The notes below the pieces were generated by a model. That model was not told where the DNA came from, searched no databases, and saw nothing but the letters and a program-made list of their open reading frames with translations. Shown in pieces: positions 16,511 to 24,608 of a stretch of DNA of 43,053 nucleotides. Both the position numbers and the translations under genes were made by a program. Where the stretch lies: positions 1-43,053 of the IMG/VR virus record IMGVR_UViG_3300037129_000178, one strand, 5' to 3'. The stretch's first letter is position 1; the number at the start of each line of letters is the position of its first letter. Source of the stretch: a virus.

Positions 16511-18604
16511 ATGTCCAACATTGCCATAATAAAACAACCTGCACAACTTAATTTAACTGGTAACCCGATGGTTTTAAGGATAGCTGGTAAAAATGCATTT
16601 TCAGGCATATTAACAAAGGCGGTTGCCGGTTTAATAATATCCGGTTCTGGTACTTATTATGCAGATAATACAATTACGTTCACATGGGGCGGCAAAACGG
16701 TTACATACACAGTAAAGGAAAACGCTGCCGAAAACAAATTAGAAATACCAACCACTTTGGTTATTGCAACGGGGACCGATTTAATGCCCTATTTTTTGAA
16801 ATCGGCGGACCTCACTGGCGACTATGTAATAACCTGCGATGCTAACACAATAACATTTACGGCAAAAAAAGCAGGTTCGGATTATAACCTGGTAATTAGC
16901 GGAATGATGGTGAATACGCCAGGGCAACCTAATAGAATGGTTTGGCCCGATCAAAATCCAATAAATTCAACCAGTTCACTCAATGCAGGTTATAAAATTG
17001 GGATCAATATTGAGAAATCTGATGAAACCATTAAAATGGAATTTCCGGTCGATTATCTTTCAAATGATGACATTACAGCCGGTTTCGACCCCAATAGTTC
17101 TGGTGTGGTTGAAGAGGATATCTCGGAGATTTTAAAGGCCGAATCATTTGGCAATTTTACTTTTCCGGATCCAAATGTATTTTCGCGCATACACGACATT
17201 ATCAAGCAATTTAAAGTTTTTTTATATGAAAAGCCCGGCAATGTTGGGATTTATTCAGAAACTTATAAATATTTACAAGGCAAATTGCCCGATTTTGTAC
17301 AGGGAGAATTAAATTACCAGGGGAAGAGCGTTTATGACCTTATCAGGGAAAATAAAATGTTCCTAACCTTTGCACCACTTCAGAAAACAATTGATATATA
17401 TAGTCCCGAAAAACTCTATTTTTTATTCATCCAGGCCGGCACTTATAGCCTGGTAAGCAAAGAATATTTTTATGATGGTACCACATTAATAACAACACGT
17501 GAGAGTTTTACGGCCACCGATTTTGAAATACGCGAATTCTTTGTCAGTTATGCCAAAATCCATACAAACTATGACAAGCTTTTAAAATATGAAATTTACC
17601 TCCTGGACCAGGAAGGCAGTTCCGTTAGTGAAATCCGCACATTTGCTATAGATTACCGTTATCAAAATTACGCCAGGTATTTTATATTTGCCAATGATTT
17701 TGGCGTTTATGAAGTGCTCAGGACTATAGGCAAGGCAACTAAAACCCTCCAGGTAGATAAATCCTTTGTAAATATCCCGCTCCCATCGAACTTTACCGAA
17801 CTCTCCTGGGGCCAAAAACAAATTTCCGAGAGTGACCTGGCAACATATAAGGTTAACTCAGGTTATCTGCCAGACAAATATTGGGCTGACTGGATGAAAA
17901 CTTTTTTAAGGTCACCCGAAGTTTATTGGCTTAAAAAAGGGCATGCATATCCCGTTATTATCCTTCCTTCTAAGAACCCAACTGCCATCGATGGGGATTA
18001 CAACCCCTTTCAGGAGTTCGAATTGGTACATAGCATCCAGGACGATTTTACAGAAGAATTCGACGCACATTATCCAATATTATCAGGTGATTTCGATATC
18101 GACTTTGATGTCGATTTTGACAATGGCGACGACTTAACCTATGATGGTTTATTTGCCAGTGATTTCTCATCCTGGACCGATGGCATCCCGGATGGGTTTT
18201 ATTTCACACCCCACAGCGCGTATATCGAAAATAGTAATGACCAGGTAAAAATATCCTGTTCAAAAGATGTACAGCAGTCTGGAGGCCCCTTTGGCACAAT
18301 AGATAAATTGCTCGAATTTGGCAAAAAATACCGGGTTGAATTTGATGTAATAGACGTAAGCATTGTTTACGATACCATTCCTTCGATATACTGTAATTGC
18401 AGCATGGGTGGGTCAAATCACCAAGTTATCAGTGAAGCTGCCATGGAAAAAATCGATGTTGTTAAGCATTGGATCATGGAAGGAACAATAAATTTGGAGG
18501 GCGGCTCGGATTTTACCTTTAACATCCTAAATGAACTTGGGACCAGCCTTGCCGAAAATCCATTCATTATTATCGATAATTTACAAATTAATGAAATCCA
18601 ATAA
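16511..18604 (+). CDS. Large tail/baseplate protein
   Basis: The start at 16511 (MSNIAIIKQPAQ) directly follows the previous stop; an earlier TTG-type frame overlaps that gene. The 697 residues open with beta-rich Ig-like modules (residues 1-135), and the middle resembles tail-tip components. Near residues 530-560 there is an acidic tract (DFDIDFDVDFDNGDD), followed by a C-terminal segment (FSSWTDGIPDGFYFTP) that looks like a carbohydrate-binding jelly-roll module. The latter points to recognition of host glycans. Together with the next gene it forms the distal tail block. Confidence 0.6.
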   Translation: MSNIAIIKQPAQLNLTGNPMVLRIAGKNAFSGILTKAVAGLIISGSGTYYADNTITFTWGGKTVTYTVKENAAENKLEIPTTLVIATGTDLMPYFLKSADLTGDYVITCDANTITFTAKKAGSDYNLVISGMMVNTPGQPNRMVWPDQNPINSTSSLNAGYKIGINIEKSDETIKMEFPVDYLSNDDITAGFDPNSSGVVEEDISEILKAESFGNFTFPDPNVFSRIHDIIKQFKVFLYEKPGNVGIYSETYKYLQGKLPDFVQGELNYQGKSVYDLIRENKMFLTFAPLQKTIDIYSPEKLYFLFIQAGTYSLVSKEYFYDGTTLITTRESFTATDFEIREFFVSYAKIHTNYDKLLKYEIYLLDQEGSSVSEIRTFAIDYRYQNYARYFIFANDFGVYEVLRTIGKATKTLQVDKSFVNIPLPSNFTELSWGQKQISESDLATYKVNSGYLPDKYWADWMKTFLRSPEVYWLKKGHAYPVIILPSKNPTAIDGDYNPFQEFELVHSIQDDFTEEFDAHYPILSGDFDIDFDVDFDNGDDLTYDGLFASDFSSWTDGIPDGFYFTPHSAYIENSNDQVKISCSKDVQQSGGPFGTIDKLLEFGKKYRVEFDVIDVSIVYDTIPSIYCNCSMGGSNHQVISEAAMEKIDVVKHWIMEGTINLEGGSDFTFNILNELGTSLAENPFIIIDNLQINEIQ

Positions 18605-18606
18605 CT

Positions 18607-20988
18607 ATGGACGGAATTGAAGTAAACGGGGAATTTATCGATTTCGACGGCTCTTTGGCCATGGTACAGAATTCTTCCTGTTTTTCGGATCAAATATCTT
18701 ATTCCCTCCAGGGCACTACTCCATTAACACCAAAAAATTGTAGGATTTATGGATACCTGCATAAGCCTGAAATTTCTGATAATAAGTCGCGGGAATTTCC
18801 TTGTAAAATTCATTTTTGTACAATGGTTATTCCAGGCACATGGGTTGTTATTTATCAATCTGGCTCATTTTCTTGCTATTTTAAACAGGTTGGAGATTTC
18901 TGGAGTTCAATAAAGGATAAAAGCTTAAAGGATATCGATTTTAACCAAACAACATTCAACAATGGCACTGGTTACGCAGAAATAATAGAATTCGTTAGCC
19001 AACATCAGGAAAATTTTGATTTTGATTTTACTTTCCCGGTAATTGTAAATAAGACGACAGCTGAGAAATTTCCTTTAAAAACCGAGTGCTTTGATTTTAT
19101 AAATGTGCCCGCAGATCAAAATTCTTTTGTTTGCCCTATTATACCATTTATATACCTACGAACAGTATTTGAAGCAATATTTAAAGACTTGACAATCAAT
19201 AAAAATGCTTTTTCAAATTCATTTTTGAGAAAATTATGTATACCTAATAACTTCATGATCAATGAATTTGAACTTGATAAAACAGTAATATGGAGCGGTG
19301 ATGCATTCATTATACACATAACAAATGAAGCTAATCCTATTGTTACAACTGTTGTCCCTCATGGAATAAACAATTATGGATTTGTTAAGATAAGTAACAT
19401 CCCCGGAATGCCCATCGATGACAATATTTATCAGATCGAAAAGGTCGTGGATTCGGTTACTAATCCGGATGGAAGTACATCACAAGTAACAAGTGATGTT
19501 TCGTTTAAGCTTCTAAATGCCGATTTCTCAGCATATCCTGAATTTATACGACGAAGTTTTAGAACGTCTTCGCAAATAAAAGGAAGTGGCGACCAAGGTA
19601 GAAATGTAGATTTAACCATTCTTGGGGGGCCAATATCGTTAAACGGCATGGAATATGTTTATATACGTAGTGACGATTTCAATTTCAAGCCTGGTTATTT
19701 TGTCGCCTCTTGGGATGATCATCTTTATGTATACCCTGAAAACAACCAAACTCGCCCTGTTGAAAACAATTATGATGGGCATACCTATTCAAATGCAATC
19801 ATTTATGTAATGTCTAAATGGGAAAGCACAATTTATTTTGAAGGGACCTTAAAGATTTTGCCATCTACTTTAAAAAATTCTTTCAAAAGTATTGATCCCG
19901 CAAATCATGTTCCGAACATTACAATCATCGATTTTCTAGATCAATCCAAATGGTTACTTGGGTTAGTCTCATTTGTCAGGGCTTCTGGGGTAGACATTAA
20001 AACTTTTAAGGAAATACTTGTATCTAGCGATTTTACTGATATTTCTAACTTTTCGCAATTAATAAGTGATGCTTCAAATCCTGGACTGGATGGTTATCAA
20101 CTACAAATGTTGGCCGATGATAGCGATACGTTTTATAAATCTAAAGTCCCATTTCAAACTATTGATAAAAAATATACAGTAAAAAACTCGTTGGATTCCT
20201 GTGCATTTGATATAAATAGCAAACCATTGCTTGCTGATAGCGATAATTCCAACGATGTTGTATTGATTGAGAACAAGCAAATATGCATTGACACCCCGGC
20301 TGCAATCTTAACCGATAAAATAAATTCATTTTATGTTTTTAATAAAACAATTTTAAACGACAAAACTTGGAAATTTCTTTGTTATAATATGTTAGACAAA
20401 TTATTAGGCAAAGGGGATTTGAAAATATCCACAAAATTTTCTACCCTATTACATCATCCGGATATAATGTATGGATATTATGTGGAACCAGGTATAAGCG
20501 ATAAATATGCAATGAATGAGGTTTATCTGAGGCATGACGTTAATTGTAACTGTAAAAATTTTAATTCCGATACGGCATCAGGTTTGAAATTGATTATATT
20601 TTATGGCCGCCAAACTGTTACTATAAATCCTTATCCTTTTCATCCACCAACCACTAATTTTCCAGTTGGATACCAGATTATTTATTCAAGTAATGATATT
20701 TACGACTTTATGGGGCAACCAATTGATGGTGCTGAATTTGGACTGCGTTGGGATGGTGAAAATGGCTTATATGAAAAAGTTTGGAAAGAATATATAGACT
20801 GGCAGCTGAATGTCCGTAAGGATTGTATAGCAATAATCCAATGGCCTGTGAAAATGCTTGCCGATTTCGATTTCTCAAAAAAGTACCGGATCCGGGGTAT
20901 TGATTACCTTGTGAAGTCTATCAAATACAATCTCAACTTTAAAACCCGGAAAATCGAGTTTAATGAAACAGAGTTAGCGAAAGTTTAA
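18607..20988 (+). CDS. Large tail-tip protein
   Basis: The 793-residue product starts two bases after the previous stop and is the last gene of the late block. It is soluble and mixed alpha/beta, with a CNCKNF cysteine cluster around residue 650. The C-terminal region (FDFSKKYRIRGIDYLVKSIKYN followed by KTRKIEFNETELAKV) resembles the end of baseplate/tail-tip proteins that follow tape measures in Bacteroidota phages. Base composition between about 19.1 and 20.8 kb is more AT-rich than its neighbours, suggesting partial replacement of the receptor-binding part. Function by position. Confidence 0.6.
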   Translation: MDGIEVNGEFIDFDGSLAMVQNSSCFSDQISYSLQGTTPLTPKNCRIYGYLHKPEISDNKSREFPCKIHFCTMVIPGTWVVIYQSGSFSCYFKQVGDFWSSIKDKSLKDIDFNQTTFNNGTGYAEIIEFVSQHQENFDFDFTFPVIVNKTTAEKFPLKTECFDFINVPADQNSFVCPIIPFIYLRTVFEAIFKDLTINKNAFSNSFLRKLCIPNNFMINEFELDKTVIWSGDAFIIHITNEANPIVTTVVPHGINNYGFVKISNIPGMPIDDNIYQIEKVVDSVTNPDGSTSQVTSDVSFKLLNADFSAYPEFIRRSFRTSSQIKGSGDQGRNVDLTILGGPISLNGMEYVYIRSDDFNFKPGYFVASWDDHLYVYPENNQTRPVENNYDGHTYSNAIIYVMSKWESTIYFEGTLKILPSTLKNSFKSIDPANHVPNITIIDFLDQSKWLLGLVSFVRASGVDIKTFKEILVSSDFTDISNFSQLISDASNPGLDGYQLQMLADDSDTFYKSKVPFQTIDKKYTVKNSLDSCAFDINSKPLLADSDNSNDVVLIENKQICIDTPAAILTDKINSFYVFNKTILNDKTWKFLCYNMLDKLLGKGDLKISTKFSTLLHHPDIMYGYYVEPGISDKYAMNEVYLRHDVNCNCKNFNSDTASGLKLIIFYGRQTVTINPYPFHPPTTNFPVGYQIIYSSNDIYDFMGQPIDGAEFGLRWDGENGLYEKVWKEYIDWQLNVRKDCIAIIQWPVKMLADFDFSKKYRIRGIDYLVKSIKYNLNFKTRKIEFNETELAKV

Positions 20989-21003
20989 TTTTTATTAAAA
21001 ACA

Positions 21004-21035
21004 TTTGCATATATCAAAAATGATATGTAAATTTG
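21004..21035 (+). promoter_or_regulatory. Bacteroidota-type promoter for the early rightward genes
   Basis: TTTG (21004-21007), a 20-base spacer and TAAATTTG (21028-21035) match the -33 TTTG and -7 TAnnTTTG elements of the Bacteroidota primary sigma factor. It stands between the end of the late block and the first small gene and XRE regulator. The 341-base stretch 20989-21329 holds this promoter and the small frame below; nothing else is evident. Confidence 0.6.
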
Positions 21036-21090
21036 TAGCATGTTTGTTTAACTATAAAACTGGCGGCAACAGTAATACGGCATCAAGGCA

Positions 21091-21219
21091 ATGAAAACAA
21101 TAGCAAAATCACAAAAATTCAGTTTAAATCAAACTCTCGATGAAGTAAGCTATCAATATGTACAGGCTAGCTTCAAATTTGACATTTGCGATGATGGTAT
21201 AGTAGGTATGAATGCTTAA
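21091..21219 (+). CDS. Small open frame, 42 residues
   Basis: A frame of 42 residues (MKTIAKSQKFSLNQTLDEVS...) begins 56 bases after the promoter -7 box, with the GGCA-ATG leader seen at other small genes here (23077, 32337). In the +1 frame a further 20 codons (21212-21274) read on without interruption, so the gene could be longer and frameshifted near 21215. No homology is recognised. Confidence 0.35.
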   Translation: MKTIAKSQKFSLNQTLDEVSYQYVQASFKFDICDDGIVGMNA

Positions 21220-21329
21220 GGATGTGGTAGATTTTAATTCACATCAGGATGCAGTTGATTTTATAATATTTTAGCTATTACTACAACGGCAGAAATGATT
21301 AAAAACGCTTCAAAAAAACAGCAATTCAA

Positions 21330-21617
21330 ATGATTACTGAAGAAAAATACAGGGAAAGGAGCCGGATGGCTTGTCGCTATCTCTATGATTTAGCTAAAGA
21401 AAAAGGGATTACGCATGACAAAATTGCTGAAAAAACCGGATTTACTGAAAGTAATGTAAGCCGTATGCTTTCAGGTAAATACTCACCTACGTTTGAGAAT
21501 TTTTTAAAATTGTCAGAGGCCGTGGGTTGCTCTATTAAACTTGTAGGAAATTTAGAGGATGCCGACTTAATTGGAAGAATGATCCATCCATCAAAAACAT
21601 TAACCATCGAATTTTAA
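21330..21617 (+). CDS. XRE-family helix-turn-helix regulator
   Basis: The 95-residue protein is essentially one HTH domain: AKEKGITHDKIAEKTGFTE as the first helices and SNVSRMLSGKYSPTFENFL as the recognition helix and following turn. Such proteins bind operator DNA as dimers and act as phage repressors or antitoxins. It follows the early promoter and precedes a lipoprotein gene. A toxin partner is not seen, so a regulator of phage lifestyle is the simpler reading. Confidence 0.8.
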   Translation: MITEEKYRERSRMACRYLYDLAKEKGITHDKIAEKTGFTESNVSRMLSGKYSPTFENFLKLSEAVGCSIKLVGNLEDADLIGRMIHPSKTLTIEF

Positions 21618-21628
21618 AACATAAAACC

Positions 21629-22060
21629 ATGAAAACTATACTTTTAACATTAACAATAATAAGCTTTTTGGCTTGCGATAGATATAAAAATAATCCGATA
21701 GTGGACACAAGGTCTGTAAAATATCATGTTTACTGTTCCCGCAAAGGCTTCGATTTTGCCTTTGTCAATGCAGCCGGGCAAATCAATCACAGGGTTTTAA
21801 ACGATACAACAGATTGGGATACTACCTTTATTAATAATGCAAATAATGACCAATTGCACTTGGAAGCCAAAGCGCACGTAGTATTTTCCTATTTATCGGT
21901 TTCAATCCTTTATAATAAACGGATACCCGCTGCAAGTAATACAGATCATCAAGGGGGTAATCCAATTTGGACAGAAACCAGTGCTTCTTTGGATTTTACA
22001 GTTTCAAAGGAATGGGCTAAATATGTTCAGGAATTTGGAAGTATTTCGGGAACGCCTTAA
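21629..22060 (+). CDS. Phage-encoded lipoprotein
   Basis: The leader MKTILLTLTIISFLAC ends in a lipobox-type cysteine at residue 16, so the 143-residue product is probably a lipid-anchored envelope protein. The mature part is small, beta-rich and without known domains. Expressed next to the regulator and recombinase, it fits genes carried for lysogenic conversion or superinfection exclusion, which many temperate phages encode as lipoproteins; that role is inference from position. Confidence 0.6.
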   Translation: MKTILLTLTIISFLACDRYKNNPIVDTRSVKYHVYCSRKGFDFAFVNAAGQINHRVLNDTTDWDTTFINNANNDQLHLEAKAHVVFSYLSVSILYNKRIPAASNTDHQGGNPIWTETSASLDFTVSKEWAKYVQEFGSISGTP

Positions 22061-22065
22061 TTTCG

Positions 22066-22123
22066 GTAAGCTAACGTAACGGCTAGCTTACGGGTGCAAT
22101 TCGTTGTGAAACGAGTTGCACCC
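22066..22123. terminator. Two stacked hairpins between convergent genes
   Basis: GTAAGCTA (22066-22073) pairs with TAGCTTAC (22084-22091). Directly after it a 14-base arm, GGGTGCAATTCGTT (22092-22105), pairs with 22110-22123 with one mismatch around a GTGA loop, followed by T-rich sequence. The element lies between the convergent lipoprotein gene and the minus-strand recombinase gene and so probably terminates both. Confidence 0.8.
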
Positions 22124-22126
22124 TTC

Positions 22127-22789
22127 TTATTTTAAAAAACCGTTCAACATTTCCGGCCTAAAATTCAATATCTTTTCCGATTTATTACCAAAATGCCTAC
22201 GTACATAGGCGAGAGTACTTTCTACGTCCTTATGCCCTAAATGGGACATTACCTCGATGATGGTTGCCCCTGTTTCCAATAATTTTCCTGCCCCTGTGTG
22301 CTTAAATGAGTAAAATTTATAGGTAGTTGGTAATTTTAAGTCTTTACGGTAAGCTGCAAATTTACGTGAGAAATAGTTCTTCCCCAGGGCGATGGATCCG
22401 GGTTCCCCTTCCCTGGAAAATATGTAGTAATCTCGTTGATATTCATTCAATTTAAAACTCATGCAAATTTCTGTTAGTGCATCTGGCATTGTAATTTTCC
22501 GTTTGCCTGTTTTACCATCCTGCTGAGAAATATGAACTAGGTTATTATAGAAATCCAAGTCTTGAATTTTAAGTAGCCTAAGTTCATTACCAGGCCTGCA
22601 ACAAAGAAAGAATTGCATAAGAGATGCAAGGAACATTTGTTTGTCATTTTTCGCCAGGTATTCCAGGAGTGTTTTCATATCCGTTTCAGTCATCGGCCTT
22701 GCAGCGTTATCCTTAATTTTTAGAGGCTTTACAATATCTTCAACAGGAGTTTTGTCAATTAATTTTTTCTTTATAAAAAACTTGAACAT
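22127..22789 (-). CDS. Tyrosine recombinase (integrase), catalytic domain only
   Basis: Catalytic elements are visible: R65 (CCRPGNELRLL), lysines around 94-97, box II as YSFKHTG (K163 in place of the usual Arg and Y160 in place of His), H186 in HLGHKDV and nucleophile Y195 in STLAYV. The 220 residues begin at the end of what is normally the SAM-like core-binding domain (FKFFIKKKLIDKTPVE), which is missing; upstream in frame come only AT-rich codons and then a stop at 22853-22855. It may be a truncated or minimal recombinase. It is the only clear minus-strand gene and has its own promoter-like site. Its presence marks a temperate phage. Confidence 0.8.
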   Translation of the reverse strand: MFKFFIKKKLIDKTPVEDIVKPLKIKDNAARPMTETDMKTLLEYLAKNDKQMFLASLMQFFLCCRPGNELRLLKIQDLDFYNNLVHISQQDGKTGKRKITMPDALTEICMSFKLNEYQRDYYIFSREGEPGSIALGKNYFSRKFAAYRKDLKLPTTYKFYSFKHTGAGKLLETGATIIEVMSHLGHKDVESTLAYVRRHFGNKSEKILNFRPEMLNGFLK

Positions 22790-22812
22790 CTGGATAATAT
22801 TATCTATATTTG
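22781..22812 (+). promoter_or_regulatory. Promoter for the small early operon (divergent pair)
   Basis: CTTG (22781-22784, one mismatch to TTTG), a 20-base spacer and TATATTTG (22805-22812) resemble the Bacteroidota promoter and point rightward toward the gene at 22856. The site overlaps the 5' end of the recombinase gene and its promoter, so the two directions could interfere with one another. Confidence 0.45.
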
Positions 22813-22841
22813 TTCTATAAATAAATAGATAAATAAATAAA

Positions 22842-22872
22842 CAAATATAGAATTAATGGACACAATTTCAAA
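22842..22872 (-). promoter_or_regulatory. Promoter for the recombinase gene
   Basis: On the minus strand TTTG (22872-22869), a 19-base spacer and TATATTTG (22849-22842) match the Bacteroidota consensus exactly. Transcription would start about 45 bases before the recombinase ATG at 22789. This supports 22789 as a genuine start of a short protein rather than a random truncation. Confidence 0.55.
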
Positions 22873-23059
22873 TAATTTAACAAAAAGGCCAATTGCATCG
22901 GTTTTAAAAGCTATGCAAATAGATGGTATCGAGACCTTCCCATTAATCCAAATTGAATCTGTAAGAAATGCAATCACTAAACTTCAGCTTCTGGACCGGG
23001 TTAAAAAATTTACTACAAAAATTAATGACAATTCATTTACAGTAACTAGGTTATCTTAA
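22856..23059 (+). CDS. Small early protein
   Basis: Encodes 67 residues, mainly helical and basic (VRNAITKLQLLDRVKKFTTKI), resembling small DNA-binding or adaptor proteins at the start of phage early operons. It is divergent from the recombinase gene with only 66 bases between them. The first codons overlap the recombinase promoter. No family recognised. Confidence 0.55.
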   Translation: MDTISNNLTKRPIASVLKAMQIDGIETFPLIQIESVRNAITKLQLLDRVKKFTTKINDNSFTVTRLS

Positions 23060-23076
23060 ACTTAATCAATAAGGCA

Positions 23077-23217
23077 ATGAAAACACTAGCAACTAAAATC
23101 ATGCAACTAAAAGCGGAACTCGCTGCGATGGATGAATTAATTAGGGTTCAAAAAGAGCTTATAGAACGGAAGGATAGGCTAATTGAAAAGAATAAAAACC
23201 AGTTATTAACATACTGA
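23077..23217 (+). CDS. Small coiled-coil protein, 46 residues
   Basis: ATG at 23077 follows AAGGCA, the same leader as at the reverse transcriptase gene. The 46 residues (MKTLATKIMQLKAELAAMDE...) form one continuous charged helix with heptad spacing, so it is probably a coiled coil. Stop at 23217 lies two bases before the next start. Unknown function. Confidence 0.5.
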   Translation: MKTLATKIMQLKAELAAMDELIRVQKELIERKDRLIEKNKNQLLTY

Positions 23218-23219
23218 TC

Positions 23220-23453
23220 ATGAAAACACTAGAACAAATTACAGAAATACACTTTTTACATTGTGCGATGTCACAAGCCCAAAAAGATGATGTAATATTT
23301 TTCTTGGAAGAAAAGAAAAATGAAAAAAGAAAAAACTTTACCTATTATATTGATTATACATTTTTTAAGCCGGAAAATAGCGAATATGATCATTTAAAAC
23401 TATTAACTGACGATATGGACATAATCTTGATAATTGGCGCAATAATAGCATAA
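23220..23453 (+). CDS. Small acidic early protein
   Basis: Encodes 77 residues with a K/E-rich helical centre (FFLEEKKNEKRKN) and a hydrophobic C-terminal end (MDIILIIGAIIA) that could be a short membrane tail or buried strand. It starts three bases after the previous gene. Not recognised. Confidence 0.5.
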   Translation: MKTLEQITEIHFLHCAMSQAQKDDVIFFLEEKKNEKRKNFTYYIDYTFFKPENSEYDHLKLLTDDMDIILIIGAIIA

Positions 23454-23485
23454 ACCGCGTCCACCGACGCACTAAATACTAACCA

Positions 23486-23686
23486 ATGAAAGAACTACTA
23501 AAAAAAATGGACGCCCTTACCACTGAACTGGAGGCACAAGTCACAAAACGTGAGGAACAATTTGAAAGCCGTTCCGAAAAATGGAAAGATTCAGAAAAAG
23601 GTTAGGAATTTTCAGATCGTACCGATCGCCTCCGGGAAATGGCGGACGAATTGACCGACTGGCAATCCGAACTCTCGGAAGAATAA
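23486..23686 (+). pseudogene. Small coiled-coil gene with an in-frame TAG
   Basis: From ATG 23486 the frame reads 39 codons to a TAG at 23603-23605 and then, without any shift, 26 more sensible codons to TAA at 23684-23686. The two halves (EEQFESRSEKWKDSEKG and EFSDRTDRLREMADELTDW) join into one charged helical protein like small proteins I know from Bacteroidota phages, in which SEKWxxSEKG is followed directly by such a tail. The TAG is therefore a nonsense mutation, a sequencing error or a recoded codon. As it stands a 39-residue peptide is made. Confidence 0.6.
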
Positions 23687-23732
23687 AATATTACGCGGAG
23701 GGGCTTGGTGCTGCTGACGCAATAAAGGGGAG

Positions 23733-23761
23733 AAAGCCCCCAATTTCGGGGGCTTTTTTTT
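23733..23761 (+). terminator. Rho-independent terminator
   Basis: AAAGCCCCC, a six-base loop AATTTC and GGGGGCTTT form a perfect 9-bp stem ending in eight T residues (23754-23761). It closes the first small early operon, just 12 bases before the next ATG at 23773, so it may act as an attenuator for the genes that follow. Confidence 0.9.
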
Positions 23762-23772
23762 AAACGACTACT

Positions 23773-24000
23773 ATGTTGACACAATTGAAAATAAACGAAC
23801 TACGCGAGGAATTTCTACGCTCCGGGGGCACTTTCCTCCGGAGGGGCACAAGTAAAGAGGGCGAGCCTATTATCCTTCAAAAAAAATACGGGTTTAAAAC
23901 CTACAAACTACGGCTAACCTTTACCAAGGCCGAATTCAGGGACCGCACTTTCAAACATCTCATAAGGCAACATAAAAATCAATTTAAATCCGATGAATAA
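23773..24000 (+). CDS. Small basic protein
   Basis: Encodes 75 residues rich in K and R (GGTFLRRGTSKEGEPI and FRDRTFKHLIRQHKNQFK), probably nucleic-acid binding. It follows the terminator closely, and its end overlaps the next gene by eight bases. The family is not recognised. Confidence 0.5.
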   Translation: MLTQLKINELREEFLRSGGTFLRRGTSKEGEPIILQKKYGFKTYKLRLTFTKAEFRDRTFKHLIRQHKNQFKSDE

Positions 24001-24181
24001 TCCACAGCGTGAAAAGCGGGCTTATATAGCCTATCTCAGTGAATTAATGAGAAAACAATTTATCATGAAGGTTGATGAAGTCGATGGCAACCCCATTCAT
24101 TTTGAAATACAACAGGTTGAAAAGCATATCAACGACCTCGATTTTCTAATCCGGGTCAAGGAGTGCGAAATGGAAACTTAA
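23993..24181 (+). CDS. Small helical protein
   Basis: Encodes 62 charged residues predicted as two helices (REKRAYIAYLSELMRKQF and QQVEKHINDLDFLIRVKE). It overlaps the preceding gene by eight bases. No domain or motif is recognised. Confidence 0.5.
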   Translation: MNNPQREKRAYIAYLSELMRKQFIMKVDEVDGNPIHFEIQQVEKHINDLDFLIRVKECEMET

Positions 24182-24190
24182 ACCTAAAAT

Positions 24191-24499
24191 ATGGTCTCGC
24201 AGGAGCTATTAACCAGGGTGCAAAATTATATACGGCATTCTTTCATAGTTTATAGTTCAACGCATCCTGCATATCGCACAAACTTGCATTACGAGCATAT
24301 TATTGAACGTATTGCATGGTGCAAAAGCATCATCGATGGGCTAAACCAATATTCCGGCATTAACCAGATATGCCGGACTATTTTAACAATGAAAAAAGCC
24401 CTGGAAGAAATACTGCCCTGCGAGGCAAATAAAAGCTTTACCCACAGCTTACAAGAATACAAAGATATCGTCGAATTTTGCGAAAAATCGTTGGGTTGA
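24191..24499 (+). CDS. Small helical protein
   Basis: A 102-residue, all-helical product with two cysteines (ICRTIL, PCEANK). It has general similarity in size and pattern to the product at 26048 (NxCRxIL... versus a SCRRYLL end), but not enough to call them paralogues. I considered whether it could be an Avd-like four-helix protein of the retroelement and saw no supporting signature. Function unknown. Confidence 0.5.
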   Translation: MVSQELLTRVQNYIRHSFIVYSSTHPAYRTNLHYEHIIERIAWCKSIIDGLNQYSGINQICRTILTMKKALEEILPCEANKSFTHSLQEYKDIVEFCEKSLG

Positions 24500-24565
24500 T
24501 TAATAAATAGGTTTTCTACATTAGGTGTAACACCCGGCTTCCCCGCGAGGGCGCGCCGGTTATTT

Positions 24566-24597
24566 TAAAACTCAAAGAGGGAGTCGAACCCTCGCTC
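24566..24597 (-). other. tRNA T-arm-like hairpin, possible attachment site
   Basis: On the minus strand the sequence GAGGGTTCGACTCCCTC (24593-24577) is a canonical tRNA T-arm: a 5-bp stem closed by G-C and a seven-base TTCGACT loop fitting the TTCRANY rule. It is followed by TTTGAGTTTT. No tRNA body lies upstream of it on that strand. Phage attP sites often carry such 3' tRNA ends; the recombinase gene lies 1.8 kb away. Identification as attP is inference. Confidence 0.4.
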
Positions 24598-24608
24598 AAA
24601 ACAACTAT

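Noticed and set aside
23603-23605. Genome-wide reassignment of TAG
   Set aside because: The other confident genes end in TAA or TGA and one ends in TAG (38284-38286); no further TAG-interrupted long genes are evident, so a single mutation explains it more simply.
24191-24499. An Avd homologue for the DGR
   Set aside because: It is helical and of suitable length, but lies about 7 kb from the retroelement and has no Avd-like signature.
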